A stretch of DNA of 64,000 nt from Xanthostigma xanthostigma (taxonomy: Eukaryota > Arthropoda > Insecta > Raphidioptera > Raphidiidae), in assembly GCA_963575645.1 (NCBI GenBank), contig OY754465.1, forward strand, positions 47,580,401-47,644,400. The letters are read 5' to 3'. Shown piece after piece: positions 22,514-35,112 of the stretch. Every line of letters begins with the position of its first letter. Position 1 is the stretch's first letter. The position numbers and the translations under genes are program-made. The notes beneath the pieces were generated by a model, which did no database searches, was not told the DNA's origin, and worked only from the letters and a program-made list of their open reading frames with translations.

Positions 22514-23930
22514 TTTAGGCGCGATTAGCGAAGCTAAAGCGCCTTATATGTACTCGCTTTGTCTGTGAATCTGTGAGTCACGCTTTTTGTATCCAGCGTA
22601 CAGCCCAAACGCCTTAACCGATTTTAAAAAACTTTTTTTTGTTCGATTCGTCTCCGGGTAACTTAAATCCTAACGTCGCCCGATTTTTGAATTTTGACCC
22701 CAGAGGGGAGCAATAAAGAAAAAACGAAGTTTTTTGCTTATAACTCACTCAATTTAAATCAGATCGGTTCGAAACCTGTCTTAAACGAAAGAGGAGAAAA
22801 TTTTACATAAATTTCGTACAACAGAATTTGCCAAAACAGGTTTTTTATACAAATTTATTTAGAAATAAATTCAATTTGATATAATCGATGGCAAACATCT
22901 TTCGGTTATCTCTCTCTGTTGCACGGTTTAATATGGTAATATAAAGATTACGTTTGTTCTGTCTTAAAATAAAACGATTGCATTTGTTCAAAAACGGATG
23001 GCATTTCAAATATTTGTGAAATGCAACGCCTTCTGAGTTAACAATTTGAATAACTAATTATTAGAACATAATACATACTTTGACAGATGCAAACGTCATT
23101 TTTGACATTTCTTACCATTCCGACACCACGGATGAGCGGATTGAAACCAAATTTTGGGAGGATGTTTGATATGCAAATATGAAGTGGCCTATTGTTTTTT
23201 GGGAACATCGACGCATGCGTAAAAGAGTATATCTTTTATAATGTTGTTTTAGATAATAATAATATAGTTTTTAAAAAGACATTATTTTATCTATTTTTAC
23301 ATGAAAGTTTTGTAAATTTTTTGGGGAAAATCGGCGCATGCGCAAAAGAGATATGGGCTATGACGTTGTTTCTTATATAATAATGCTTTACATTTCATAA
23401 CGGTTGATTATTCTATCTGTTTTACAAGAAAGTTTTGTAATTTATTTTTGGGGAAAATCGGCGCATGCGCAAGAGATATTATGTGTTATAACGTTTTTTA
23501 TATAACAATGGTATACTTTTCATAGCGGCTTATTATTCTATCTGTTTTACAAGAAATTTTTGTATTTTATTTCGGGAAAAATCGGCGCAGGCGCATCAAA
23601 GATATATCTTATTACAAAAAATAAAATAATAATAATTAGAAAGTTTTTATTGAAATGTACCAAAATGGAAATATAATTATTTTAATAATTTAGGGTAATA
23701 ATTATAAAAAAGTTGGTTGTGACTAATTATTAATAAATTATTAAAATGATTTTTTCCTTTCTGTGTTTCAATATTTTCAACTGTAATTTTTTTCGTAGAT
23801 TAAGTTAATTAAATTATATTATTAAGCTCAAAGTGTCGTTAAAAATATACAACAATTTTCAAACATAACGCCGGGGTATATTTTATAGAATTTCGCGCCT
23901 TGTAATTCTTGAATTACTTGTTATTTTACA
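22514..23930 (+). mobile_element. GGCGCG-ended element, short copy with NRF-1-type array
   Basis: Begins TTTTAGGCGCGATTAGCGAA and ends TTCGCGCCTTGTAATTCTTG. The same ends occur inverted at 45788-48790, so the two are inverted copies of one family. The ends share a short inverted GGCGCGAA/TTCGCGCC. No transposase frame was seen. The short copy lacks the 120-bp CRE array of the long one but keeps the GCGCATGCGC array. Confidence 0.75.
23160..23640 (+). repeat. Four-unit tandem array, period about 124 bp
   Basis: Units centred near 23210, 23335, 23460 and 23583 each contain ATCGGCGCATGCGC or a near variant, then AGAGATAT and TTTACAAGAAAGTTTTGTAA-like words. The GCGCATGCGC core is a perfect NRF-1-type palindrome in the second and third units. 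It is altered in the first and fourth. Confidence 0.75.
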
Positions 23931-24791
23931 TGCACTGTGTTGGTATTTTGAGGTTAAATTTGACGTGTGTTGAATGGGTCTGTGCATTACCAACATGTAA
24001 AAGAAAAGAGACTATTGTGTGCGCGTAGCGTTTCATTGCTACGCGACGCGGGCGTCGCTCATATGTCTACGAACCAATCGAATGACGTATTACTATTGGA
24101 CATGACGTCACGTCCTCGTCCGCTATTGTCTATCGGTACCCACCGTGGGTAAGCAGGTGACATCCGCATCCGGTGATGGATATTTACACTGAGGCCGACA
24201 GATTCCAGTGGTGAAGCGAATCAAACCGGAAAATTAATATCATAAAAATATTCGCCTCGTCCGCTTTCTTATGTTATAAAGAAAACTGTTTTCTTTATAA
24301 ATGGCACCGATTTAAAATATCGTTTTTTATGACACGTGTAGAATTTTAATCATGTCAAAACAACCTGGAAACATAAAAAACAGATGAATGCACCAAAAGT
24401 TAATATTCATAAAGTGGTATTACTAAACTCTTTCAAAAATATTGGAGAAGTAATTTGATTATAATAGTGATCACAAAATGCTATTAAAATTTTGATTTTT
24501 TTTAAATTTTTAAAGAGAATAATAATAATAGCTGTGCCCGCGGCTCCTCTTGCGGGGATTTAGAACTTCGTTCAGTTATTTTTGACGCATCATGTTAATT
24601 TAAGTATACATACGATTTAGGGATTATTATTTATTTTCAATTAAAATTAGCAAGTTCCGATTAAAAAGACTGACTGTGGTCCGACTTTGACTAATAAAAT
24701 TTAAAAGAAGAAAAAAAGAGTGTTTTTTTTTTTGTTTTTGTGTACCCACCTAAACATATTTATTAAATAAATATCTTTTATTAAAAAACGA
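23931..24791. other. Intergenic stretch with GC-richer block
   Basis: 23965-24165 is notably GC-richer and includes inverted words GCGTAGC...GCTACGCG and ATGACGTCACG. A 61-codon open frame there has no recognisable domain. 24530-24760 looks like a retroelement tail but could not be bounded. Confidence 0.4.
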
Positions 24792-25035
24792 TAACCCGAC
24801 TACTGAAAAGTATGAAACAAGAAAATTTTCTGATCTGAGGATAGCCGTGGTCGTATGCCATCTCATATATATGAGACCCTCTAGGTGTATAGAGCGATGA
24901 ACTTTACCCTAAAGCCTATGATCGCTTACTGTACTGTTAAAATGTAATGTTTTGTTACGGTATGTGGCATATGACCACGGCTATCCTCAGATGAAAATAT
25001 TTTCTTGTTTCATATACTTTTTAGTAGTCGGGTTT
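24792..25035. mobile_element. MITE with about 80-bp inverted repeats
   Basis: The left arm includes AACCCGACTACTGAAAAGTA and GGATAGCCGTGGTC. The right arm is the inverse, GACCACGGCTATCC and CTTTTTAGTAGTCGGGTT. The loop contains a TGTATAGAGCGATGA/TGATCGCTTACTGT pair. Non-coding. Confidence 0.8.
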
Positions 25036-26641
25036 TAGTTTTTGAAATTATTTTTTATTTAAATTGCTTTTTTTGAACTTATTTTTTATTTGTTTTCAAT
25101 TTGCTCCCTTCTGGGACCAAAATTCAAAAATAAATGTAGCCATATAATATGTTATCCGGGCTATAATAACGAATCGATTGACACCTTATTTATAAAAATT
25201 GGATGAATGGTTTAGGCGCTACGGTGGAACATCCGTAAATACATACATATAGCCTGCTAAACTCATAACCCTTCATTTTGGCTTCGCCGTAGTCGGGTAA
25301 AAAGTAATTTTGTTTAGTAGCTTATATTTTTTTTCATAATATTAAATAAAAGTATATTTATTTGTGCTTTTTGAAATAAGGGAGGTAATTATATGATAAG
25401 TTAATGATTAGTTAAAATATCAGAGGCTGAATGATTAATATGTGATTGATTTAAAAATAAAAAAAATAAAGACTGATTATAAAAATGTTTTTCCTTATTT
25501 TTCCCATGAAAACATGAAATTTCTGTCTCGGTTTCGGCCGAAACTAAGACTGAGGCCGAAATTCGGTTTCGGCCGTAAAAACTAGTTTCGGTCGGACACT
25601 ATTCGACACTGGTAAAATAATTTAGAATAGGCCATTGTTCGTGAGCTATCTGTGCTATAGTTTGGACACACGAAAGTTCTGTACCAATCTTAAAGTATAT
25701 ATAGTTGTTGGTACCGTGTGGATAGCCGGTGTAAAAGTCATCGAGTTAAGAGACATCGATGTGTTTCGTTATTGTCGATTCGGTTGATGTTTTCTTCAAA
25801 GGGTGTGTTCGTGGGCTGTTTGTGAACCCAGAGCACAAACTTGCACCAAAAGGGAAGAAAACTTTACGGATATTTTTGATCTCTTAAAGTATATTTTATA
25901 TTCGTTGACATATTTTTTATTCTTTATGTTTTTGTATACATCTGTATCAATAACGAAATGGACCGTTTTATTACAAGGCAAGGTTTTCGGAGATAGGTCA
26001 GTAATAAAAACTATTGCCGAAATGCTTGTATTTTGAAATACGCTATTTTTTCATCGAGGTCTTAAAATTGTCTTTACTGTTGAAAATATGACAGACGCGT
26101 GCGAATTCTGAAATTTACTTTTCAAAGACTGTATAAGAAACATAAAATTTCAGGACAGAATATTGATAGCAAAATTACAATTTTTTATATTGATATCAGT
26201 CTATAATAAATATACATAGTTCAAAATACATTACGTTAGATATTTCCTACTTTGCATACAAAGTGTAAGCACTCTTAAAATTGTAAATAGAGGTTAGTAA
26301 TTAACCTATTTCATTATTTTTCTAAGAACTAATACCTACCTACTCACTGCATATCTATACTCAGTACTTACGGTAAGTCAAAGATACTTAATTAATAATA
26401 ATTATATGTATTTGTCTACTTGCAGTTCAAAAGTAATTCAGCCACCTTTTACATAATGTGCTTATACGATTTGAACATAGTAAACGATTATTAATTATTT
26501 AACTACCTATCTATTTGTTGTTGTTTAATTCTCATTTGGTTACAATATATAATACAAACCTTCATTATATAGTACTTTGACAGTTACACAGTATTATAAA
26601 ACCCACGCAAAACTATTGAATAAATCAATCTTTCTTCCCAC
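25036..26641. other. Unannotated stretch
   Basis: 25200-25310 contains AACTCATAACCC and GGCTTCGCCGTAGTCGGGTA, probably an interspersed repeat end. 25520-25600 is a short GGCCGAAAC/TTCGGTTTCGGCC repeat. No gene supported. Confidence 0.45.
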
Positions 26642-27519
26642 CAAGAGCGTAGATAATTTTTCTTCTGGGGGGGGGGCTGTTAAAGCAATCAATATTTTTA
26701 AAGTTTTATTAATATCACACAATAATACTCTCGAAGGAAGGTGCCAAAATATTAATTCCCAAACCAATTTTACAATTTTTTTTTCTAGAAGTATTTCTAA
26801 ATTTTATTTTTTAACCATGTATTCATATTATTTTCAGTTCAATTTTTTGACGTGATAACGTCTTATAAATTGATGAATCACCAATCTTATAAATTGATAA
26901 AACACCGGCTGCATGCACGAAAAAGTGTAACGTTCCTAACGTAACGTTCCTAACGTTCGTAACGCGTAACGCGTAACGTTCCGCCTGACCCTGTGCGTGG
27001 TTTTCTCGAAAACGGCCCTAACGATTTGGATGAAATTTACTGAAAAGGGATTTTGGGGGGCAAAAAATCGTTTTAGCTAGGTCTCATCTCTCGAAAAAAT
27101 CGTTTTCTTACAAATTTTATCATTATAAAAATCAATTTTTTGACGTATGAAAATACTTAAATATTGTAAGTAGGTTTTGGAATTTTATATACTTAAACAA
27201 TAAAACAATTGTTTTCTAAATATTATGACAGTTAATCTTTGAGACTTAAATAAATACGGAAGAAAGAAAGTTAATAAAAAAAATTATTTTTATAGGTGGA
27301 GAGTAATTTAATAAATAAAATTAACCTAAATTTGAAGCAAAAGATGCAATATCATAGATTCGAATTATTATAATTATTATATGTAGAATTTAGGTTATGT
27401 ATTACGGAATACGTTATCACGTAAAACTATCGTCCTTAAACCGACTTTACAGACAACCAATTTTTTTTATTATGATTCTAGGGGTAATTATCCCCTTTAC
27501 TCTCCTATCTACGCCCTTG
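26642..27519. mobile_element. CAAGGGCGTAGATA-ended repeat interrupted by a nested element
   Basis: The outer ends CAAGAGCGTAGATAA and TATCTACGCCCTTG are inverse of each other. A 10-G run is next to the left end and GGGGTAATTATCCCC lies near the right end. Most of the length is the nested element at 26850-27465. Confidence 0.6.
26850..27465 (-). mobile_element. Inverted-repeat element, copy 2 of 3
   Basis: The reverse complement of 1100-1690 over nearly its full length, including GACGTGATAACGTCTTATAA at the left and TTATCACGTAAAACTATCGT at the right. It sits inside the outer repeat 26642-27519, so it is the younger insertion there. It has a doubled AACGTTCCTAACG word absent from copy 1. Confidence 0.75.
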
Positions 27520-28700
27520 CTACTCTTATCACGCTGTTGAATCATTGCCCCTTTAACATCACAGAAAATTTCACAGATATGTCGCTAAAAAGTTTCACTT
27601 CAAAATCGATTCCTTGCGTTACATTGCTGTTTGACAAACACTCTGTGTGTGAAAGTACACCAGTGGTAATTAACTCCATTCATGCAGTGGTACATCTTAA
27701 CATTTATTACATTTTAGCGTTGAAGCTGAGCTCTGTAGTAAGATTTCATTAAAGCTAGAACGTTTTATGTATGCGACCACATATGTACCAGCGTTAGTGA
27801 GATATGTTGTTTATATATCTACTCACCGCATACATTCATACAATATATCGGGTGTAATAGAAGTTCATATATATTTGCTATTATAGAAATGCTTATATGA
27901 AGTACCTATAGATTTTTTCAAATTGTTGTTAACTTTTTAATTATTTTTGTGAATTATTCAAATGTAAATTTTATTAATCTCGGTAACAAACTAAACTACT
28001 GTACCTATCTACGTAGTAGTTACATTTTAGAGTTCATGTAGCTGAGTAGGCAGATACCTAATAATAATTGATTTAGTTTTTATAAGTTGCACATGGCATA
28101 AAAACATCTTGAAAATAGCTAAAACGACTTTTGTTTAGTGATTTTTTTAAAGTTTTTTTTTGTTTACGACGCAACCTTAGATACAAATCAATATTATTGT
28201 TGCATAGGTATATGGGGCGTTTGAAAAGTCCGTAGCCTAATTTATTAATTTGATTTAATCAATATATGTTAGCTTATAGACAAAATATTTCCGTTAAAAC
28301 AATTTTGTAAACAGAAATATTTTTTGTATAATCTAACAAAATATCATTGTTATTACTAACAATGTACTGGTGTATATGTTAGTCTCTCAGATAAATAAAA
28401 TATGATTTTTTGGCAGCCCGCAACTAATCACATACTAAACGAACTCGGTGAAAACATCTATATCAATGTTGTCAAACTTCAACTGATCATTGAATGATGC
28501 AATGTAATTGGTAAATCATATAGATTAATTAATATAAATGACACATTCAGGTCAGTTGTAATTGGTGTTATCAATGATATAGATAAAATAAAATAAAATT
28601 TGAAATGATCAGAACCAGTTTGCACCTGGCACTTTATTACTGTCCTTTTTCTCAAGTCAATTTTTTGTTGCGAATGAATAGGATTGTTTTTGGTGACTAT
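27520..28700. other. Unannotated stretch
   Basis: No supported gene. 28200-28230 reads GGCGTTTGAAAAGTCCGTAG, reminiscent of a mariner-type end, but no partner was found. The rest is AT-rich. Confidence 0.45.
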
Positions 28701-29193
28701 AATAGGTCATATGCATGTATTTTTTTATACTATTTAGTCAACCATAATACGGAAAAAAATTGATAATCATTTAAAAATGTAATATTATCATAAGAAAAAA
28801 AATATTAAATATCACATTCAAAAATAGACAGTTTAAACAATCGACGATGTTGGCGGGCTTATGTGACGTCATGATATATGATGCATGTCAACCTTGATGT
28901 CAAATTGTCAATGTTCTAAATGAAGTTTATTTTGTTGTTTTCTCTAAATACTGACATAATCTTACTGTGAGACGACACAGTCGTCATGGAAACTGTTGTT
29001 GATATATACTCTGACGTCACGCTGCGTTTTGAAAATTCGAAAATAGCGCGTATTTACTACATTTATTTTTTATTATTTGTATTTTTTTCAGTGATTAGAT
29101 TAATAAAATAATCATTACGATATGATCAGGAACTAAAATATATTTCAAAATAAAAACTTAAACCAATTTGGAGTCTCATGCATATGACCTATT
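28701..29193. mobile_element. Probable MITE with AATAGGTCATATGCATG ends
   Basis: The left end AATAGGTCATATGCATG and right end CATGCATATGACCTATT are perfect inverses. The GC-richer interior contains two GACGTCA words (near 28865 and 29014). No coding frame. Confidence 0.65.
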
Positions 29194-30049
29194 GTTCACG
29201 AATTTTAAGAATATTTAAAGATGGCTAAGCAATGTATGCAATAAATCACAACAACCTGTCACTTCACCGGCAAGTAAATACGACATTTTACCTTAGGACT
29301 TAGGTGCAGAATATGTTTTTGACAAAGTTTTCATTCGTAAAATTTTATTAAACAAATCTAGAATATATTTTTATCGACAATATAAGATTTATAAACCTCA
29401 TTAATTGTCGCTCTTAAATCCTTCAAAACTGTAGAAAAATATTGATGCTGTCATCATTACATTGTGTTAACTAATATAGGTAAGGAATGCTAGGTCCATT
29501 TATTTATACTAAGTCTTTGGATGATCTGTATGGTCCGGAACTTCAACTAGGTGAATGAACAACCTGTATGGAAGTGGTTAGATGGCATGTACATATGCGA
29601 ACGTTTAAATACGGGAAGTTGAATTCATGGTATTAGCTGTTACCACCAGTGTTGAGACAATGTAAACATTTCTCTCACTATTTGTTCTGCCTTCTGTTGG
29701 GGATGAGGGGATTTATTCCAGACACGGAATATATTTCACTAAATTCTAATACTTGGTAATGATCATTTGATTAATTTAAATATTACCTATTTCTAGTAAA
29801 TATGATATTAGTTTATTTTGTGCATTGCTTTTTCAAGTTTTATGAGACTGTTCGTAACTAAATTGATTTGGTAGTGGTTCACCTAGCGTTCTATAAACAA
29901 AGTAAAAATGTAAAACAATACGAAAATTGACTTTAGTAATATTTTTCACGATGTACGATGTACGGGTGTTTAACGCATTATTTTTATTTTTGAAATGTTG
30001 AAAACCTAACAAATTGAATATATGTGAACGTACAAACTTTATGAGGATA
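29194..30049. other. Unannotated stretch
   Basis: No gene or bounded repeat seen. Confidence 0.45.
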
Positions 30050-30428
30050 TTAGTCGCCCGGTTTTGCTTCGTCCTAATTTGTGGATTGCCACCATTTTTT
30101 CGTTCACTTAGATACGTTGGAAAACTGGTTTCCATGAAAAGCACTTTTATTTTAACATGATAATATATAAATTCAAATCTTTGATTTCTGAATAGAACTC
30201 TTCAAGTAAATAAAATTTTTATATTGATTTGTTTTTTTATCATTTTTTGTCTGAGAAAAATTGGTCGACAATTTTATTTACATGATAATATATAGCCTAT
30301 GTCCATCTTGAACATTCTAAATAGTGGTAAAAGAATTTTTCAAATAGATGCAGTGGTTCCGGAGATTACCTTTCACATACACACAAACTTAAAAAATTCG
30401 CACTATATATATTATTATATTAGTATAA
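30050..30428 (-). mobile_element. Degenerate Helitron (minus) with nested insertion
   Basis: On the minus strand it starts near TATACTAATATAATAA and ends CCGGGCGACTAA (CTAA 3' end, T flank). The interior matches 36030-36249, 40881-41136 and 42387-42633. An insertion at 30170-30294 splits it. Confidence 0.65.
30170..30294. mobile_element. Penelope-like fragment nested in the Helitron
   Basis: Flanked by a 15-bp direct repeat ACATGATAATATATA (30155-30169 and 30280-30294, the second counted within the span). The inserted DNA consists of the arm words of the 45066-45432 foldback: AATCTTTGATT, TAGAACTCTTCAAGTAAATA, ATTGATTTGTT and GAGAAAAATTGGTCGACAAT. The long AT-rich target duplication suits a target-primed retroelement such as a Penelope-like element. 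Confidence 0.55.
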
Positions 30429-30499
30429 AGTACCTGGGTGACCGAGCTTTGCTCGGAAAGTTAAATAAAATACTGATATTCAAATACGTACTTATTTTA

Positions 30500-30760
30500 A
30501 GTCTCACTTGGATAGTAATTAAAGATTAACTGTCATAGTATTTTGAAAACAATTGTCTCATTGTTTGTATAAAATTCCAAAACCTACTTACAATATTTAA
30601 GTATTTTCATACGTCAAAAAAAATAATTTTTATAATGATAAAATTTGTAAGAAAACGATTTTTTCGAGAGATGAGACCTAGCTAAAACTACTTTTTGCCC
30701 CCCAAAATCCCTTTTCAGTAAATTTCATCCAAATCGTTAGGGCCGTTTTCGAGAAAATAT
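30500..30760 (+). mobile_element. Inverted-repeat element, copy 3 (fragment)
   Basis: Matches 1310-1560 in the same orientation, including GATGAGACCTAGCTAAAAC and CCCCCCAAAATCCCTTTTCA. Both element ends are missing. Confidence 0.65.
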
Positions 30761-30999
30761 TTTGGGACATAGGCAGGTACATAGGTAGATACAAGATTAG
30801 CTCGTTTAATAATATAGGGATATTAAATGAAAAATTATTGCATATCAATGTCGGTATTCAATCTCGAATCCAGTTTCGCATCGAATGTGCTATTCAATAA
30901 ACGACCATAAACATTAATTCTTTTCTTGTAGCACATTGACGTAGCAATATTAATAACAAATAATAACAAATAACAGAATAAATCTACTAAAATATATAC

Positions 31000-31182
31000 G
31001 ATAAATTTCTCCAGAAAAACGTGTTGATCGATTTCGCTTCTATAAACAGTTTTGAAATTATGCATAAGTAGCAGCTGGTAATGGTAGGGAGAGTTGAAAA
31101 TTTGGCCCTCCTTAGGATAAAATCGTTGCTTCGCCATGTTGTAGCACACCCGGTAGAAATTGTAAGATTTGGGTTCGTACAC
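31000..31182 (-). CDS. Candidate orphan coding exon, unrecognised product
   Basis: A 183-base open segment (61 codons) with a CACTGTAG acceptor directly before 31182 and a weaker ATC|GTATAT donor after 31000. Both boundaries are phase 0. The product is rich in Tyr, Phe and Lys, starting VYEPKSYNFYRVCYNM and containing RFYPKEGQIFNSPYHYQ. Base composition is more balanced than the flanks, which is the main reason to notice it. I do not recognise the family. No adjoining exon could be placed with confidence, and it may be a chance frame or transposon-derived. Confidence 0.3.
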
Positions 31183-31893
31183 CTACAGTGAATTTATAGA
31201 GTTATTGCGTATATACTAATTATATTATCGTAATCAGTCTTGTTGTAGTCCTTTGTGCTGTAATGCACTTTTAATTGAAAATTTGTCTTACTAACTTCAA
31301 AATATTCTGTATTTGAAAATATGTATTATCGAGTTGCGTGGTTCACTGGTCTCGAAACATTGTTCCGGGGTATTGTCTGTTTATAGGAAACCAATATGTA
31401 AATGAAGTGACGCCCATTGAACGAGAATAAGATCACGATGGCTTTGTCTCACTTTACAATCTTCTCTCCAGATGACGCTATAGCACTTACTGCAGAACTA
31501 CTCAACTATTTTTCACGAAGGTCTATTTTTCCAACAGGAATTTGAGCTCGTATTAACACAAAGTACAATAAATTTATAACGGGGCAGCTATAGTTATTAT
31601 ATCTGTTATCATAGCGGCGACCAAGTTCTCGAAAGTATTCTGTCTCCCAGGCTAGTTGCGTTACAGAACTGTTTTTTTTAGGTAGGTTAAAGTTACCATT
31701 AAGAAGCCGTGTTCCAAATTTCATACGCGTCTAGGTGGAATAGTTTCCAAGATACAAGTGCCCAAAAGTCACGATTTTGGCCATTCACTGACTTATAGAC
31801 GTCGGCTACCTATAATCCGCGGATCACCAAGTGATCCATTTGATATTTTCAACTGATTCGCTTCTTCAGTTCCGCAAAGAAAACTTAATTATA
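31183..31893. other. Unannotated stretch
   Basis: A minus-strand 72-codon open frame around 31506-31724 lacks family similarity. The AATTTCATACGCGTCTAGGT words suggest an interspersed repeat tail. Confidence 0.4.
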
Positions 31894-32267
31894 TCTATAG
31901 GTACTAATATAATGTAAAGCTGAAGAGTTTGTTTGTCGGATTGTTTGGTTGAAGGCGCTAATCTCAGGAACTACTGGTTCGAATTGAAAACATTTTTTTC
32001 TTGGATAGCCCTTTTGTAGAGGAAGCCTATTAGGCTATATAATATCACACTACAACCAATAGGAGCGGAGCATCAATGAAAAGTGTTGCAAAATACAACT
32101 CAAAATTTGTTTATGCGACAAACATTTTTGAACGGTAACTCCGATCATCATGAAATTTGGACACAAAATTCATCTCGATTTTTGGTAAACGAATATGAAC
32201 ATGCGTACTCATGACCCTCCATCCATTCGTTCTTTTCCACCCGGGTGAAACCGGGCGGGACCGCTAG
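31894..32267 (+). mobile_element. Non-autonomous Helitron
   Basis: Starts TCTATAGGTACTAATATAAT and ends in a GC hairpin and CTAG, flanked by A (31893) and T (32268). It is the uninterrupted relative of 5843-6581. Confidence 0.85.
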
Positions 32268-34448
32268 TAGTATATAAAAATAAATTATAAAATAGAATAT
32301 TTGGTGTTTGAGCGTTGCGAGTGTCATGAGTCGAAACTAGTTGAGTTGCTCTGACCTATCCTATACTCTATCGAATATCGATGGTGTACAGTACCTATGT
32401 ATTGATACCTGCTTGCATTGCTTTTGCTACATCGGATAAGTCGGGACATCCAATTCCTTCTTCGGAAACTAAATTGACGAGGTTTTATTTTGAACACCTG
32501 ATTTTACTGCTAACCGAAAACTTTCAATTTAGTATTGCAATGTTTGCAATTTGTATTCATTTCAATGCAGTTTTAACACTCTAACCTGTAATTGTATCTA
32601 TCGGCTGATTTTCCCTATTATTCAGTGTTTTCGAAAAATATTTCTTATACAGTTTTTTTTTGTCGTGATTTTCAAAATTAAATTTTAATATGAATTTCTG
32701 TTCAAGGCTTCAGATTCAGTATAGTTTTTTTAAATTACAAGTTCAGCGGTAATCAGCTTTTTATGGTGTAAATAAAAAATACGATTTTCTTTATTTAAAA
32801 AATTTATTTTAAAAAATTAATCTTTTGTTAAACTTATTTTTATTTGTTGCAGGTATGTACTAAGTCATAGTTCAACAGCTGTAGTTCCCAAGTATTTTGG
32901 TGAGTAAAAAAAATGCGAAACAAAAATAGACTCAGTTTTTAATGAACTAATCTACCAAAGTATTATACATAATAGTTTATTATGCCACATATTGACATTT
33001 TAGCAAGTTTTGCAATATTCTATTTTCAAGCAATAAAAATACTAACTTAATAGACACGTGGTATCTTTGATGTAAATTGTAAATGTTCTTGAATACTACG
33101 CAACTATTTTCGAATTCAAATGTTTATATCATTTTTCGGTTCATATCTGTAATCTGAAAAGATCAAAGATTAAATGCACAGATACCGTCGGCCTCGTGTA
33201 TTTTCAACATCATCTATTTTCAAATGATTTTACTAACGTATTTTCAAGTTTTTAGCCCCTACTTCCCACAAAAAAGTGTTTTCTGCTACGCTGCTCAATC
33301 AATGGAAAAATACGTTTGAAATCAAATTAATGCAGGTTTATTCTGATTGGTCTATGACTGCCACGAAGTGAGGAGGAGATTATTCCCGACCAAAGTTTCC
33401 TCTAAGCTGCGCGGCTGCGCTCTAATTTTTCAAAAGATGCGCAGCCGTGTTGGTATTCTGCACACAATGGGCTTGTTCACTTTTTTTAAATTTCATTTTA
33501 TAAAAGAATTGCTTCTAAAAATGACAAAAATCCTTTTTTTTTGTTTTGTTCCGACACCAATAGCTTCAGGGTTTGACCCATGTGCCAATTTCTTAATACT
33601 TTAAACATTTTTAAACATCCTTTCTTGATTGTGTGTTTTTAAAATGCTTTAAAATGTAATTTTCAAGACTATTTATTAAAAAAAATTGACTTCAAACACA
33701 GGCTCAAGAACCCCGCCCCCTCTCCCAAAGCGCATACTTTTACATACATTTTGAACATTTTTGTTTCCATATGCTTTTGTACCGTGCAGTCAGCGAAAAA
33801 ATTGGAGGGAATATTGGTTCCGATGGGTTTAAAATACACGAGTTCAATACTATACGTAAAGCTTACAAAAAATTACTAACCGTAGTGATCACAATGATCA
33901 CGTGTCAGTCATTCACAAAGGCGTTTTGATCTTTGCTCGTAGGCGTAGCATGAGATATATGAATACTAACCGTAACTGAAAACCAAAAGTGGCATTGTTT
34001 ACGACATTTGTGATTTGATTTTAATTGTGTTTGATTTTATTCTCGTATGTTTTGATACATTAATAATGAAATGCAAATAGACATAATGTGTTGCGGTCGG
34101 TGCCATAAATATTAATGTATTAACGACATCCTAGTTATAATTTATACAAACTAATATTTCGCGTGTAAGTGTACATACAATGGGCGTGTTTTACTGTACG
34201 TACCTACGTACGTACGTATATGTGGTCAAAAGGTAAAGTGGCACATGTCAAATTTTTGAATGTAGCTTCATTATCCTGTTTCAGTAGGCTTTCACGGTCG
34301 GCGTTGTTTCAAATCTGCTTGGTTTCCAGGTTTGTAGGTCGTGCTTCGTTGATATTTCTAAGTGACGGATTTCAAAATCCAAACTACGAGACTTTTTTAA
34401 ATAAATTTTACAGAAATTTGTTCTGTTACTCCAAATAAATAAAATCAA
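32268..34448. other. Unannotated stretch with one repeat
   Basis: 33215-33375 is a diverged direct copy of 58920-59075 (AAGTTTTTAG.C.CTAC, CAATGGAAAAATAC, CTGATTGGTCTATGACTGCC). 33400-33460 has an inverted CTGCGCGGCTGCGC/GCGCAGC pair. 34195-34218 is a short ACGT microsatellite. No gene supported. Confidence 0.45.
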
Positions 34449-34593
34449 GTATGTTCCAAGCAGCCAGAAACGGACATCTGGAAACCGTCATTGTTTGCGC
34501 AGTAGCTCAAAAACCGATACAAGCAGTTTCGTTTTAGCTACTGTGCAAGATGGCGACGGTTTCGTTTCCGTTCTCTCGCTGCTTGGAACATAC
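34449..34593. mobile_element. 145-bp MITE, GTATGTTCCAAGC ends
   Basis: Ends GTATGTTCCAAGCAGC and GCTGCTTGGAACATAC are inverse of each other. Matching continues inward with AAACGGA...GGAAACCGTC and GACGGTTTC...TCCGTT, and meets near AGTAGCT/AGCTACT. Confidence 0.8.
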
Positions 34594-34599
34594 CTATCG

Positions 34600-35005
34600 T
34601 AACTCAGTCTGTAATTGTACAAATTTAAGGATTCCTAGAGGTAATTTTCAGTTTTCATAATTGGCCCATTTATTTAACTGTGTTATACGGTAAAATTTGT
34701 AAACTTTGCGTGTTTGTACATTGAAAATATATTTAACAAAAAAAATAATTGGCGAGATGGAGGATAAGTGATAGAACGCACTAAGATCATTTTTGTCTTT
34801 TGAAGTAAAATTTCTTTAGCCGCGCTTTGTAAATTTCTCAAGGGATCATATATAGTATATAAGTGTGGTCTAAGCTGTAGCTTAATGTAGTATTTTCAGT
34901 CTGATTAAGAATCGAAAATAACCGAAGTAAATCTTTTCGCTAATATGTGTATTGTTTACATGTTTTACTTCAACCGCGCGTAAAGGTTAGACGCACACTT
35001 GTTTT
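34600..35005 (+). repeat. Dispersed repeat (partner of 11756-12203)
   Basis: Same blocks in the same order as the copy beside T-box exon 3. It starts directly after the 34449-34593 MITE. Confidence 0.65.
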
Positions 35006-35112
35006 CCTACAATGCATTTAAGGCGCCACTGATATGGGATCGTTCTATGGACATGTCCGCTCAACGAGGGAAACCTTCTCTGTTCGTTTCATCTTTGAAA
35101 CTGCAAGCCTAG

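Noticed and set aside
28200..28230. Mariner-like end GGCGTTTGAAAAGTCCGTAG
   Set aside because: No inverse partner or TA duplication found within several kilobases.
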